In this document: positions 46,506 through 55,369 of the stretch, in pieces
Position numbering within the stretch: the first letter of the stretch is position 1
Layout: each line of letters begins with the position of its first letter
Assembly (NCBI GenBank): GCA_913777665.1
Contig: CAJYTF010000005.1
Span: forward strand, 1 to 64,000
DNA: 64,000 nucleotides
Source of the DNA: an uncultured Myroides sp.
Lineage (GTDB): Bacteria > Bacteroidota > Bacteroidia > Flavobacteriales > Flavobacteriaceae
Direction of reading: 5' to 3'
Made by a program: the position numbers and the translations under genes
The notes under the pieces: generated by a model
Database searches by the model: none
What the model was told of the DNA's origin: nothing
Seen by the model: the letters and a program-made list of their open reading frames with translations, nothing else

Positions 46506-46645
46506 GAAAATCTTATATTTTCTGTTAAACACAAGGTTTTAAATAATCATCCGTTCATCTGTGGAAAAATTTAAATCTGCAGTAAAAAAACATATTATGC
46601 ACGCATACTTTTTTGTATATTTACCTATCAACCAAATAGTAAAGT

Positions 46646-47527
46646 ATGGATTTTTCTCAAAAAATGTTACGCGACAATGCGTTAAACGATAAAGTTATTA
46701 TTGTAACTGGCGGTGGCAGCGGTTTAGGTAAAGCCATGACCACCTATTTTTTAGAGTTAGGTGCAAAAGTTGCCATTACATCTCGCGATATTGAAAAACT
46801 ACAAAATACAGCAACCGAATTAGAACAACAAACCGGCGGAACATGTTTACCAATTGCTTGTGATGTTCGTCATTATGATCAGGTAGAAAGTATGTTGCAA
46901 CAAGTTTTGTCGGCGTTTGGTAAAGTTGATGTTCTACTGAACAATGCGGCTGGTAACTTCATCTCTCCTACCGAACGTTTATCGGCAAATGCGTTTGATA
47001 CCATTATAGATATTGTTTTAAAAGGCAGTAAAAATTGTACGCTTGCTTTAGGAAAGCATTGGATTGACAGAGGCGAAAAGAACAAAACCGTTTTAAATAT
47101 TGTGACTACGTATGCCTGGACAGGTTCGGGTTATGTGGTGCCAAGTGCAACAGCAAAAGCCGGTGTGTTGGCAATGACACGCAGTTTGGCAGTTGAATGG
47201 GCAAAATACGGAATACGCATGAATGCCATTGCTCCGGGACCATTTCCTACCAAAGGAGCTTGGGACAGGTTATTACCGGGCGAATTAAAAGATCAGTTTG
47301 ATATTACCAAACAAGTTCCGTTACGTCGTGTAGGCGATCATCAGGAATTAGCGAATTTAGCGGCTTATCTGGTTTCAGATTTCTCTCAATACATAAACGG
47401 TGAAGTTGTTACTATTGATGGTGGCGAATGGCTGCAAGGTGCCGGCGAATTTAATATGTTGGAAAATATCCCGAAAGAATTATGGGATATGCTGGAACAA
47501 ATGATAAAAGCAAAAGGGAGTAAATAG
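46646..47527 (+). CDS. SDR family oxidoreductase, 2,4-dienoyl-CoA reductase-like
   Basis: A 293-residue short-chain dehydrogenase. Cofactor motif TGGGSGLG near residue 22, NNAAGNF near 98, then TTYAWTGSGYVVPSATAKAGVLAMTRSLAVEWAKYG. This active-site arrangement, Tyr ahead of GSG and a Ser/Lys pair in place of the usual YxxxK, matches 2,4-dienoyl-CoA reductases of beta-oxidation, which saturate unsaturated acyl-CoAs with NADPH. No other fatty-acid genes are adjacent. Single gene. Confidence 0.85.
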   Translation: MDFSQKMLRDNALNDKVIIVTGGGSGLGKAMTTYFLELGAKVAITSRDIEKLQNTATELEQQTGGTCLPIACDVRHYDQVESMLQQVLSAFGKVDVLLNNAAGNFISPTERLSANAFDTIIDIVLKGSKNCTLALGKHWIDRGEKNKTVLNIVTTYAWTGSGYVVPSATAKAGVLAMTRSLAVEWAKYGIRMNAIAPGPFPTKGAWDRLLPGELKDQFDITKQVPLRRVGDHQELANLAAYLVSDFSQYINGEVVTIDGGEWLQGAGEFNMLENIPKELWDMLEQMIKAKGSK

Positions 47528-47556
47528 TTATAAGCTTTAAGCAACAAGCATTTTTA

Positions 47557-47587
47557 ACCCCAACGGAGTTTAAAACTCCGTTGGGGT
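47557..47587. repeat. Palindromic element with a one-base loop
   Basis: ACCCCAACGGAGTTT (47557-47571) and its exact reverse complement (47573-47587) flank a single A. Same architecture as the element at 9233-9263 with unrelated arms apart from the A/T centre and outer CC/GG. It lies between convergent genes, so it could end transcription, but no long T tract follows on either strand. Confidence 0.65.
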
Positions 47588-47651
47588 CTATTTAAAAATT
47601 GTAACTTATGACGCTAACAAAAATCAAAAGTATACTTAAAATTACTGTTAA

Positions 47652-48566
47652 TTAAAAAGTTCCAATTAAACCAATACTATTACCCGTAACAGAAAAGTTC
47701 CAGGTAATGTGTTTCTTCTGGTATTTCTCCCAAGGATTTTCATATTTCGTTTTTTCAAAACGTTTAATAACCGTTTTAGTACAAAAATAAGCCAGAATTC
47801 CGCCAAAAGCCACATCGCTTACCCAATGGGCGTTTGCATACATTCGGCTAGCCATAGTTACCGCAGCACCCGTATAAAAAAGTCCTTTTAACCAAGGCTG
47901 TTCTACCCTTTCAGCCAAAACAAACGCTGTTACAAAAGCAATTTGCGAATGCCCAGACGGAAAAGAACTAAAACCCGGATCGTTTCTAAAGGGTCTAAAT
48001 TCGTAATTTCCTAAACCTTCGGTTGGTCGGGCTCTACCCACAATTTTTTTCATAGCCGTTTGCAATACACCAGATGTTGCATAAGCAGCTGTAAGTATCG
48101 CTGCCGTTTCTTTAGTCCATTCATCATTAATAATCCAACCGGTTGCGTAAAATCCACCTGCTACAATAACTGCAGCGTAAGGTTTTCCGTTTCGGTATCC
48201 AAAATCGCCTAATTTATTGACAAATTTTCCCTGATCTCTAAACATAAATTCGTTCATAGGTTTATCTGCAAGCGATAATAATGCGGTTCCGCCCAAAGTT
48301 GCTCCAAAAGTCAGCAAGTCCTTTTTCTGCCAGCGAACCGGCGATGAAAGTGTGTAAAAAAAGGCATCGGTAATTCGAATAATATCCGGTGTTTTCTTGG
48401 GTATTGTATATAACGAATCGGCAAAAACTTCAGTTCCCGTTAAACTATCTTTCGGTAGATCATCAATTTCAAAAGAATTTAGTTCAAAAATCAATGAATC
48501 TGTTTGCGCATAACAGCCTATTCCACAAACAAATAACACAATAAAAATCAATCTTTTAAAGTCCAT
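47652..48566 (-). CDS. PAP2 family phosphatase
   Basis: A 304-residue protein with a signal peptide (MDFKRLIFIVLFVCGIGCYAQ) and several membrane helices. The three phosphatase motifs are complete: KKIVGRARP, PSGH in FPSGHSQIAF, and SRMYANAHWVSD (SRX5HX3D). Such enzymes dephosphorylate undecaprenyl pyrophosphate or phosphatidic acid on the periplasmic side; which one is not evident. It has a -7 box at 48585-48592. Confidence 0.88.
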   Translation of the reverse strand: MDFKRLIFIVLFVCGIGCYAQTDSLIFELNSFEIDDLPKDSLTGTEVFADSLYTIPKKTPDIIRITDAFFYTLSSPVRWQKKDLLTFGATLGGTALLSLADKPMNEFMFRDQGKFVNKLGDFGYRNGKPYAAVIVAGGFYATGWIINDEWTKETAAILTAAYATSGVLQTAMKKIVGRARPTEGLGNYEFRPFRNDPGFSSFPSGHSQIAFVTAFVLAERVEQPWLKGLFYTGAAVTMASRMYANAHWVSDVAFGGILAYFCTKTVIKRFEKTKYENPWEKYQKKHITWNFSVTGNSIGLIGTF

Positions 48567-48584
48567 TTTTATTTTTTAAGGATG

Positions 48585-48592
48585 CAAAGATA
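48585..48592 (-). promoter_or_regulatory. -7 box of the PAP2 phosphatase gene
   Basis: On the minus strand TATCTTTG, a match to TAnnTTTG, 19 bases before the start codon. Confidence 0.5.
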
Positions 48593-48807
48593 ACGTACGA
48601 AACCGTTGTTTAAAAAAGCAACCGCAACGTATTAATGTTAATTTAACGCAAACTTAAACTATTTAGTGTGTTATGATAAATTGAATTTAAAGCACATACA
48701 AAAAGCTTAACAAAAATAGTTTCTAAAAGAAATGATAAAATAAAATAAGCATTTTTAGTTAAGATAATTAATTGTATTTTTACACTTCAAATTTTTGTCA
48801 AGAAAAA

Positions 48808-49578
48808 ATGGGTAAAATCATTGCTATAGCGAATCAAAAAGGTGGTGTGGGAAAAACCACCACTTCTGTTAATTTAGCTGCATCGTTAGGTGCTTTAGAA
48901 AAGAAAGTATTATTGATTGATGCCGATCCGCAAGCAAATGCCACATCTGGTTTAGGTATTGATGTTGAATCGGTTGAAGCAGGAACTTATCAGATATTAG
49001 AGCATACCGTAGCACCAGAAGATGCTGCATTAGAATGTACGGCTCCGAATGTTGATTTAATTCCGGCGCATATTGATTTGGTAGCTATAGAAATTGAATT
49101 AGTAGATAAAGAAAATCGCGAGTACATGCTGAAACAGGCATTGGCTTCGATTAAAGAACAATACGATTATATTATTATTGACTGTGCGCCATCGTTGGGC
49201 TTACTAACATTGAACGCTTTAACAGCTGCAGATTCTGTTGTGATTCCTATTCAATGCGAATATTTTGCTTTGGAAGGATTAGGAAAGTTATTGAATACCA
49301 TTAAAAGTGTTCAGAAAATTCACAACCCTAATTTAGATATCGAAGGATTGCTTTTAACAATGTACGATTCGCGTTTGCGTTTATCGAACCAAGTGGTTGA
49401 TGAAGTTCAAAAGCATTTTAACGACATGGTTTTTGAAACCGTTATTCAGCGGAACGTTAAGCTAAGCGAAGCGCCATCGTTCGGTGAAAGCATTATTAAT
49501 TACGATGCCGCTAGTAAAGGGGCAAGTAATTATTTAAGTTTGGCACAGGAAATTATCAAAAAAAATAGCAGCAACTAA
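48808..49578 (+). CDS. parA: Chromosome partitioning ATPase ParA
   Basis: A 256-residue Walker ATPase. MGKIIAIANQKGGVGKTTTSVNLAASL has the deviant Walker A motif with the signature lysine; IDADPQANATSGLG and IIDCAPSLGLLTLNAL follow. ATG 48808 is preferred because the longer frame from 48772 adds 12 residues with no family match. It is paired with parB and acts on ParB-bound origin-proximal sites. No parS-like sequence (TGTTTCACGTGAAACA) was noticed in the window by eye. Its stop is 2 bp before parB. Confidence 0.93.
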   Translation: MGKIIAIANQKGGVGKTTTSVNLAASLGALEKKVLLIDADPQANATSGLGIDVESVEAGTYQILEHTVAPEDAALECTAPNVDLIPAHIDLVAIEIELVDKENREYMLKQALASIKEQYDYIIIDCAPSLGLLTLNALTAADSVVIPIQCEYFALEGLGKLLNTIKSVQKIHNPNLDIEGLLLTMYDSRLRLSNQVVDEVQKHFNDMVFETVIQRNVKLSEAPSFGESIINYDAASKGASNYLSLAQEIIKKNSSN

Positions 49579-49580
49579 AA

Positions 49581-50486
49581 ATGGCAAAAGCAGTAAAAAG
49601 ACAAGCAATGGGGCGTGGTTTATCGGCGCTGTTAAAAGATCCTACTAACGATATTAAATCGATAGAAGATACAAATGCCGATAAAGTTGTTGGAAATATT
49701 ATTGAGTTAGAATTAGATTTTATCAAGGTAAATCCTTTTCAGCCAAGAACAAATTTTAACGAAGATACCTTAAAAGAATTAGCAACATCTATTAAAGAAT
49801 TAGGTGTTATACAGCCTATTACGGTTCGTAAAATCGATTTTAATAAGTACGAATTAATTTCGGGTGAACGTCGTTTACGTGCATCAAAACTGGCTGGTTT
49901 ACAAACTATTCCGGCATATATTCGTATTGCAAACGATAATGATTCATTGGTTATGGCATTGGTTGAAAATATTCAGCGTCATGATTTAGATCCTATCGAA
50001 ATTGCGATGTCATACCAACGATTGATCGATGAAATTCAACTAACGCAGGAACAAATGAGCGATCGCGTTGGTAAAAAAAGATCGACTATTACAAACTACT
50101 TGCGCTTGTTGCGTTTAGATCCAATCATTCAAAGCGGTATCCGCGACGGATTTATCTCTATGGGTCACGGTCGTGCAATTATCAATATCGAAGATCACGA
50201 GGCACAGACAGATATCTACCATAAAATCATCAAGGAAAATTTATCGGTTCGCGAAACCGAAGCGTTGGTAAAAGCGTATCAGGAAGGTTTGTTGAACAAC
50301 TCAACAAGTGTACCTGCAAAGAAAAAAATTACTTATACAATACCTGATTCTCAAAGAAAAATATTTACAGAATTTTTTGGAGCGAAAGTAGATGTAAAAA
50401 TTGCAGCAAACGGCAAAGGCGCAATCAATGTACCTTTTCATTCTGCCGAAGATTTAGAACGTATCATTAAACTTTTAAACAAATAG
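49581..50486 (+). CDS. parB: Chromosome partitioning protein ParB
   Basis: A 301-residue ParB/Noc-like protein. MGRGLSALL near the start, FQPRTNFNEDTLKELATSIKELGVIQPITVR, the CTPase motif ISGERRLRASKLAG, VENIQRHDLDPIEIA, and a helix-turn-helix (QEQMSDRVGKKRSTITNYLRLLRL) near residues 152-178. Dimerisation region at the C-terminus. It spreads from parS sites using CTP and is a ParA partner. Its stop overlaps the DUF5683 start (TAGTG). Confidence 0.94.
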   Translation: MAKAVKRQAMGRGLSALLKDPTNDIKSIEDTNADKVVGNIIELELDFIKVNPFQPRTNFNEDTLKELATSIKELGVIQPITVRKIDFNKYELISGERRLRASKLAGLQTIPAYIRIANDNDSLVMALVENIQRHDLDPIEIAMSYQRLIDEIQLTQEQMSDRVGKKRSTITNYLRLLRLDPIIQSGIRDGFISMGHGRAIINIEDHEAQTDIYHKIIKENLSVRETEALVKAYQEGLLNNSTSVPAKKKITYTIPDSQRKIFTEFFGAKVDVKIAANGKGAINVPFHSAEDLERIIKLLNK

Positions 50487-51052
50487 TGTTTTCTAAGTTC
50501 TATATAATTGCTTGCTGCTTGTTTTTTGGAACTGTTTGGGCACAAAATGATACCTTAAAAATGGTTCAGCCCGAAATGCCCAAATTAAACGCACAGGCAT
50601 TAAATCCTTTGGCTCCGGCTAAAGCAGCCTTTTATTCGGCAATTGTTCCGGGTTTGGGGCAGTATTACAACAAAAGTTACTGGAAAATTCCGTTGGTTTA
50701 TGGAGGAATGGGAACCAGCCTTTATTTTTATATCGATAACCAAAGAGCCTACACTCGTGCCCGCGACGAATACAAATTGCGCTTGCGAGGTATCGAGCGA
50801 ACAGACAATCCGAAAGTAGGATCATACACACAAGATCAGTTGGTTACCGTGCAGCGAAATGCACAAAGAAACCGCGATTTATCGTTATTTATTACTATTG
50901 GTCTTTACATTTTAAATATTGTTGATGCCAATGTAGATGCACATTTACAGCAGTTTAATGTAGATGAAGATCTTTCTTTTAAACCAAATTTAGAATACAA
51001 TCCGCAAATCAACCAACACCACTTTAACGTTAACGTAAGTTACAGATTTTAA
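50486..51052 (+). CDS. DUF5683 membrane protein
   Basis: A 188-residue protein starting GTG with a signal peptide (MFSKFYIIACCLFFGTVWAQ). Two hydrophobic segments follow (AIVPGLGQYYNKSYWKIPLVYGGMGTSLYFY and LSLFITIGLYILNIVDANVDAHLQQFN). This corresponds to the DUF5683 family, found next to parB in Flavobacteriaceae. The conserved GLGQYYN motif is visible. Molecular function is unknown. It starts inside the parB stop and ends 2 bp before dapB. Confidence 0.85.
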   Translation: MFSKFYIIACCLFFGTVWAQNDTLKMVQPEMPKLNAQALNPLAPAKAAFYSAIVPGLGQYYNKSYWKIPLVYGGMGTSLYFYIDNQRAYTRARDEYKLRLRGIERTDNPKVGSYTQDQLVTVQRNAQRNRDLSLFITIGLYILNIVDANVDAHLQQFNVDEDLSFKPNLEYNPQINQHHFNVNVSYRF

Positions 51053-51054
51053 TT

Positions 51055-51756
51055 ATGAAAATAGCATTATTAGGCTACGGAAGAATGGGCAAAGAAATTG
51101 AAAAAATTGCCTTGGAACGTGGTCACGAAATAGTTTTAAGAAAAACAGAAGAAAACGATTACAGCGGATTGGAACATGCCGATGTGGCAATTGATTTCAG
51201 TATTCCAACAGCTGCTACAGAAAATATCAGTACGTGTTTTAACCACAATATCCCGGTAGTTTCTGGTACAACAGGTTGGTTGGAACATTACAATGATATG
51301 GTTTCTTTGTGTAAAGAAAAGAACGGTGCTTTTTTATATGGATCGAACTTTAGCGTTGGTGTCAATTTATTTTTTGAACTGAATTCGTATTTAGCAAAAT
51401 TAATGGCGAACATTAAGGAATATAATGTATCAATGGAAGAAATTCATCATACTCAAAAATTAGATGCGCCAAGTGGAACAGCCATTTCTTTAGCCCAAGG
51501 AATTATTGCCGAAACCGATTACAAACAATGGACAATGGAAACTGCCCAAGAAAACGAAATTTTTATCGATGCCAAACGTATTGAAGATGTTCCGGGAACA
51601 CACAGCGTTTTTTATAAATCAGCCGTTGATGAAATCGAAATTAAACATACCGCATTTTCTCGACAAGGTTTTGCGTTAGGCGCTGTAATTGCAGCTGAAT
51701 GGATTTTAGGCAAAAAAGGCATCTTTACTATGAAAGATGTTTTGAATTTAGGATAA
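51055..51756 (+). CDS. dapB: 4-Hydroxy-tetrahydrodipicolinate reductase
   Basis: A 233-residue NAD(P)H enzyme of lysine and diaminopimelate synthesis. GYGRMGKEI is the nucleotide site, SGTTGW lies near residue 76, and EIHHTQKLDAPSGTA holds the catalytic His and substrate-binding Lys. Shorter than Escherichia DapB (273) as usual here. It consumes aspartate semialdehyde products, so it is linked to the aspartate pathway disrupted at thrA. Fourth of the par-DUF5683-dapB-lepB-wbqC run. Confidence 0.94.
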   Translation: MKIALLGYGRMGKEIEKIALERGHEIVLRKTEENDYSGLEHADVAIDFSIPTAATENISTCFNHNIPVVSGTTGWLEHYNDMVSLCKEKNGAFLYGSNFSVGVNLFFELNSYLAKLMANIKEYNVSMEEIHHTQKLDAPSGTAISLAQGIIAETDYKQWTMETAQENEIFIDAKRIEDVPGTHSVFYKSAVDEIEIKHTAFSRQGFALGAVIAAEWILGKKGIFTMKDVLNLG

Positions 51757-51761
51757 TACAA

Positions 51762-51895
51762 ACCACATAGACACATAGATTATTTAAATTTCTAAACAAA
51801 AAGTATCTTAATAAATACTATGTTTAGTTTTGTGAAAAACAAATCTCTATGTATCCTTATCAATAAATTTAATAGTAACTAAAATGCTATGTGGT
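51762..51895. repeat. Imperfect large inverted repeat between dapB and lepB
   Basis: Nested inverted repeats: ACCACATAG (51762-51770) with CTATGTGGT (51887-51895), ACATAGA (51773-51779) with TCTATGT (51846-51852), and CTAAAC with GTTTAG further inside. About 134 bases could form one long stem-loop. Motifs such as ACCACATAGACACATAG are familiar as dispersed intergenic repeats in flavobacteria, from memory; this window has one copy. Confidence 0.45.
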
Positions 51896-51975
51896 AAAAA
51901 AACATTGGTTATTTTTGCTGCAACGCAAAAGTAATTTTACAAAAAAAAGTATATTCGTTAAAAAATATTTAGGTT

Positions 51976-53547
51976 ATGACATTTACACAATGGTTTTTAT
52001 TTTTCCTTGCAGTACAAGTGATTCACTTTTTAGGCACATGGAAATTATACGTAAAAGCAGGCAGAAAAGCATGGGAAGCAGCTGTACCTGTTTATAACGC
52101 AGTTGTTTTAATGCAAATTATTAACCGACCAAAATGGTGGGTTATTTTACTGTTTGTTCCTATTGTAAATTTAATCATGTTTCCGGTTGTATGGGTTGAA
52201 ACCTTACGCAGTTTCGGAAAAAATTCAACAGTTGATACCATTTTATGCGTTGTAACTTTAGGCTTTTACGTGTATTATGTGAACTATTTTGAAAACGTTA
52301 CCTACATACAAAACCGTAGCATAAAACCAAAAACCGAAGCGGGCGAAACCGTAAGTTCTATACTGTTCGCCGTTGTGGTTGCAACCATTATACATACGTT
52401 TTTTATTCAGCCGTTTACCATACCAACATCATCGTTAGAGAAAACTTTGCTTGTAGGCGATTTCCTTTTTGTAAGTAAAGTAAATTATGGTGCGCGCGTT
52501 CCACAAACTGCAATTGCTTTCCCAATGGTGCACGATACCATTCCGTTGGCAAAAGTAAAATCGTACAGTAAATTTCCACAAATACCAGAAATGCGTTTTC
52601 CTGGTTTTGAGAAACCGGAACACAACGACATCATGGTTTTTAACTGGCCAATTGATACCGTATATATGTTTTTTGATCGCTCGGGAAGAAGAGCCGATAA
52701 ACCTTTGGATAAAAAATCGAACTACGTTAAAAGAACCGTTGGTTTACCTGGCGATAATTTAGAGATTAAAGACGGTGTGGTTTATATCAACAACAAAGTA
52801 TTAGATTTAGGAGATCGTGCAAAGATTCAATATTCATATAACGTTCTTACGAATGGAGATAATTCAGGATTATTAAGTTTAATTAAAAAACATAACATTA
52901 CTGACGGAGGTCAAAGTCCTCAAAATCCAAATTATTTTATGCTATCAATGACTAACGAAGCATATAATGATTTTAAAACATTATCTTCTATTACAAAAAT
53001 CGAAAAAGATACTCGATACGGATCAGAACTAAACATCAATGATAAATTAGCTATTTTCCCGCATACAAAACCTTGGACTAGAGATAATTTAGGTCCCATA
53101 CATATTCCGGCAAAAGGCGAAGTGGTTCAATTAACAAACGAAACGTTGCCTTTTTATAAAGCCATTATTACCGATTACGAACATAATAAGTTAGAAGTTA
53201 AAAACGGATCGATCTTTATAAACGATCAACCTACAACAACCTACACCATTCAGCAAGATTATTACTATATGATGGGAGACAACCGTCATAATTCAGAAGA
53301 CAGCCGTTATTGGGGGTTTGTTCCAGCGGATCATATCGTAGGAAAACCTGTTTTCATCTGGATGAGTATGGATCCTAATGTGCCATTGGGCAAATTGTTC
53401 GATAAAATTCGTTGGGAGCGTTTGTTTACAACCGTTCACGGTACAGGAAAACCGCATTCATTCTTTATTTATTTCGTAGTTCTTTTAGCTGGCTGGGGAA
53501 TTTACAGCTTCGTTAAAAAACGTAAAGCAAAAAAATATAATTATTAA
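51976..53547 (+). CDS. lepB: Signal peptidase I
   Basis: A 523-residue membrane protease that removes signal peptides. Residues about 1-120 hold several helices of a DUF5684-type extension (MTFTQWFLFFLAVQVIHFLG...). The catalytic serine is in FTIPTSSLEKTLLVGD (Ser153) and the general-base lysine in NYVKRTVGLPGD (Lys252). Leu154 replaces the usual methionine after the serine. The box YMMGDNRHNSEDSRYWG is near the end. It is longer than E. coli LepB owing to the extension and an insertion. Stop and next start overlap (TAATG). Confidence 0.93.
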   Translation: MTFTQWFLFFLAVQVIHFLGTWKLYVKAGRKAWEAAVPVYNAVVLMQIINRPKWWVILLFVPIVNLIMFPVVWVETLRSFGKNSTVDTILCVVTLGFYVYYVNYFENVTYIQNRSIKPKTEAGETVSSILFAVVVATIIHTFFIQPFTIPTSSLEKTLLVGDFLFVSKVNYGARVPQTAIAFPMVHDTIPLAKVKSYSKFPQIPEMRFPGFEKPEHNDIMVFNWPIDTVYMFFDRSGRRADKPLDKKSNYVKRTVGLPGDNLEIKDGVVYINNKVLDLGDRAKIQYSYNVLTNGDNSGLLSLIKKHNITDGGQSPQNPNYFMLSMTNEAYNDFKTLSSITKIEKDTRYGSELNINDKLAIFPHTKPWTRDNLGPIHIPAKGEVVQLTNETLPFYKAIITDYEHNKLEVKNGSIFINDQPTTTYTIQQDYYYMMGDNRHNSEDSRYWGFVPADHIVGKPVFIWMSMDPNVPLGKLFDKIRWERLFTTVHGTGKPHSFFIYFVVLLAGWGIYSFVKKRKAKKYNY

Positions 53548-54164
53548 TGAGTATTTTAATACATCCTACCTATTTTCCATCGGTAAGTCATTTTGTAGCC
53601 ATGTTTCAGGCTGATACCGTTGTTTTCGAGGCAGATGATAATTTCCAGAAACAAACAAACCGCAACCGTATGTACATTTACAGTGCAAACGGTTTGCAGT
53701 TGCTAAACATACCGGTGAAGCACAGTAAAGAAGATGTACACCAAAAATACCGCGATATTAAGATTGAAAACGATTTTAATTGGCAGAAACAACACTTTAA
53801 ATCGTTAGAAGCCGGTTACAGAACATCGCCTTATTTCGAGTTTTTTGAAGATGATATTCGTCCGATTTTTGAAAAGAAACATTCTTTTTTAATGGATCTG
53901 AATTTAGAAATCCATGAAATTGTAACCGATTGTTTAGGAATTAAAATTCCGTACACCAAAACCAACGAATATTTTAAAGAACCTTCTCAGACCGATTTCA
54001 GATATCTGGCTAACGGAAAAAAAGACGAAAACGTTTTTGATAGTTACATTCAGGTTTTTAATGACAAACATGGTTTTTTAAACAATTTAAGCATTTTAGA
54101 CTTACTTTTTAACGAAGGAAGACACGCAGTTGATTATCTGAAAAAACAAACTTTAATAAAATAA
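53547..54164 (+). CDS. WbqC family protein
   Basis: A 205-residue protein with the WbqC start ILIHPTYFPSVSHFVAMFQADTVVFEADDNFQKQTNRNR and ANGLQLLNIPV, FKSLEAGYRTSPYFEFF. WbqC-like proteins are tied to glycan biosynthesis in some bacteria but the reaction is uncertain. It is a fixed downstream neighbour of lepB in this family. A terminator follows immediately. Confidence 0.85.
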   Translation: MSILIHPTYFPSVSHFVAMFQADTVVFEADDNFQKQTNRNRMYIYSANGLQLLNIPVKHSKEDVHQKYRDIKIENDFNWQKQHFKSLEAGYRTSPYFEFFEDDIRPIFEKKHSFLMDLNLEIHEIVTDCLGIKIPYTKTNEYFKEPSQTDFRYLANGKKDENVFDSYIQVFNDKHGFLNNLSILDLLFNEGRHAVDYLKKQTLIK

Positions 54165-54198
54165 AAAAAGGAGATTTCAGATTGAAATCTCCTTTTTG
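54165..54198 (+). terminator. Terminator of the par-to-wbqC gene run
   Basis: AAAAAGGAGATTTCA (54165-54179) and TGAAATCTCCTTTTT (54183-54197) form a 15-bp stem with a 3-base loop and U-rich 3' side. Confidence 0.75.
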
Positions 54199-54286
54199 CT
54201 TATAGCCAAAAGACTTATATATTTGTTAAAAAAGAGTTTTATAAAAATTTACTTCCTATTTTCGTTAAAACACTTATTTGATTAAA

Positions 54287-55369
54287 ATGATAAAAACTCT
54301 CATACTATTTATCTCTCTTTTTTCGGCAACTTTTTGCGGGGCGCAAACCAAAACCGAAAATGATTTGTATGTTTTAAGATATGCCCTTGAAAACATTAAT
54401 TATCCAACCAACTTTTTTCTTGAAATAAAAAATGACTCTATCTATTTTGTTGACTCTAATAACAAAATTTATCAAGCCTACAAAAATAATAACGTTTCAA
54501 AGGATTCTATACAAAATGTATTGATTGAAAAAAGAAAAGAATCTATAATATTAAAGTTTATAAATGATGATAATACAAAAGTAGATTATACTTTTTTTAA
54601 AGTAATACAAGATGTATCAATTGATTTCAAAAATATAAAAAAAACACTTCCAAAAAGTACATTTGAAACACAAATAGACAAAACATTTAGCAGCCCAAAC
54701 AGCGATCTACAAATAAAAAAATCATTTACTTTCTCAAAAGATTCGCTTTTAATTATACATAACTATTTTTTACAAAATAAATTAATGTATGCAGAGAAAG
54801 AATTGGTTCCTTATGAATTATTTCAAAAAAACAACTCACTGTTTTTGGAAATTAAGCAATCAAAAGAAAATGATACTAAAAGACTGTATCAAATTATCAA
54901 ATTAAATAAAAACACTCTTTCTTTAGTTTATTACGACCAACGAGAAAAAATTACCGAAACGTTTAAAAAATCAACCTTAAAAGATATTCCCGAAAAAGAA
55001 TTTAGCGTTTGTTTAGACAGCCATCCTAAAGAATATTATGCAGCTAACCCCGATTACAAATACACTAAAGGCAATAATTACTTATTATCAAAGATAACAA
55101 AAAATGCACCTTTAGCTAAAGGTAACGGCTACATAACCATACATTTTACTATTAATTGTTCTAATGAAATTGGTAGGTTTGGTGTTGAACAAATGGATAC
55201 ATTGTATAAGCCTGCAACTTACAATCCTGATCTTATAAAATATTTAATAAACGAAATAGCTCTTTTAAAAGACTGGCCCGATTTTATAAAGAATTCTTAC
55301 CACCATGATATTCACGCGTTTTTACTATTTAAAATTAAAGACGGTAAAATTGTAGATTTATGTCCATAA
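54287..55369 (+). CDS. Exported hypothetical protein
   Basis: A 360-residue protein with a signal peptide MIKTLILFISLFSATFCGAQ. The start ATG 54287 is preferred to TTG 54278. The body is rich in Lys and Asn with repeated strand-like segments; two cysteines occur near FSVCLDSHPKEYYAANPDYKY and HFTINCSNEIG. No family is recognised. Its C-terminus (KIVDLCP) overlaps the next start by 10 bp, so the two genes are coupled. Confidence 0.6.
   Translation: MIKTLILFISLFSATFCGAQTKTENDLYVLRYALENINYPTNFFLEIKNDSIYFVDSNNKIYQAYKNNNVSKDSIQNVLIEKRKESIILKFINDDNTKVDYTFFKVIQDVSIDFKNIKKTLPKSTFETQIDKTFSSPNSDLQIKKSFTFSKDSLLIIHNYFLQNKLMYAEKELVPYELFQKNNSLFLEIKQSKENDTKRLYQIIKLNKNTLSLVYYDQREKITETFKKSTLKDIPEKEFSVCLDSHPKEYYAANPDYKYTKGNNYLLSKITKNAPLAKGNGYITIHFTINCSNEIGRFGVEQMDTLYKPATYNPDLIKYLINEIALLKDWPDFIKNSYHHDIHAFLLFKIKDGKIVDLCP

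Noticed and set aside
48772..48807. Extension of ParA before MGKIIAIANQKGG
   Set aside because: ParA homologues start at the Walker strand; the extra residues come from an AT-rich upstream region with a possible promoter.
48567..48807. parS-like site search around parA/parB
   Set aside because: No TGTTTCACGTGAAACA-type palindrome was seen by eye near the par genes, so no site is reported.
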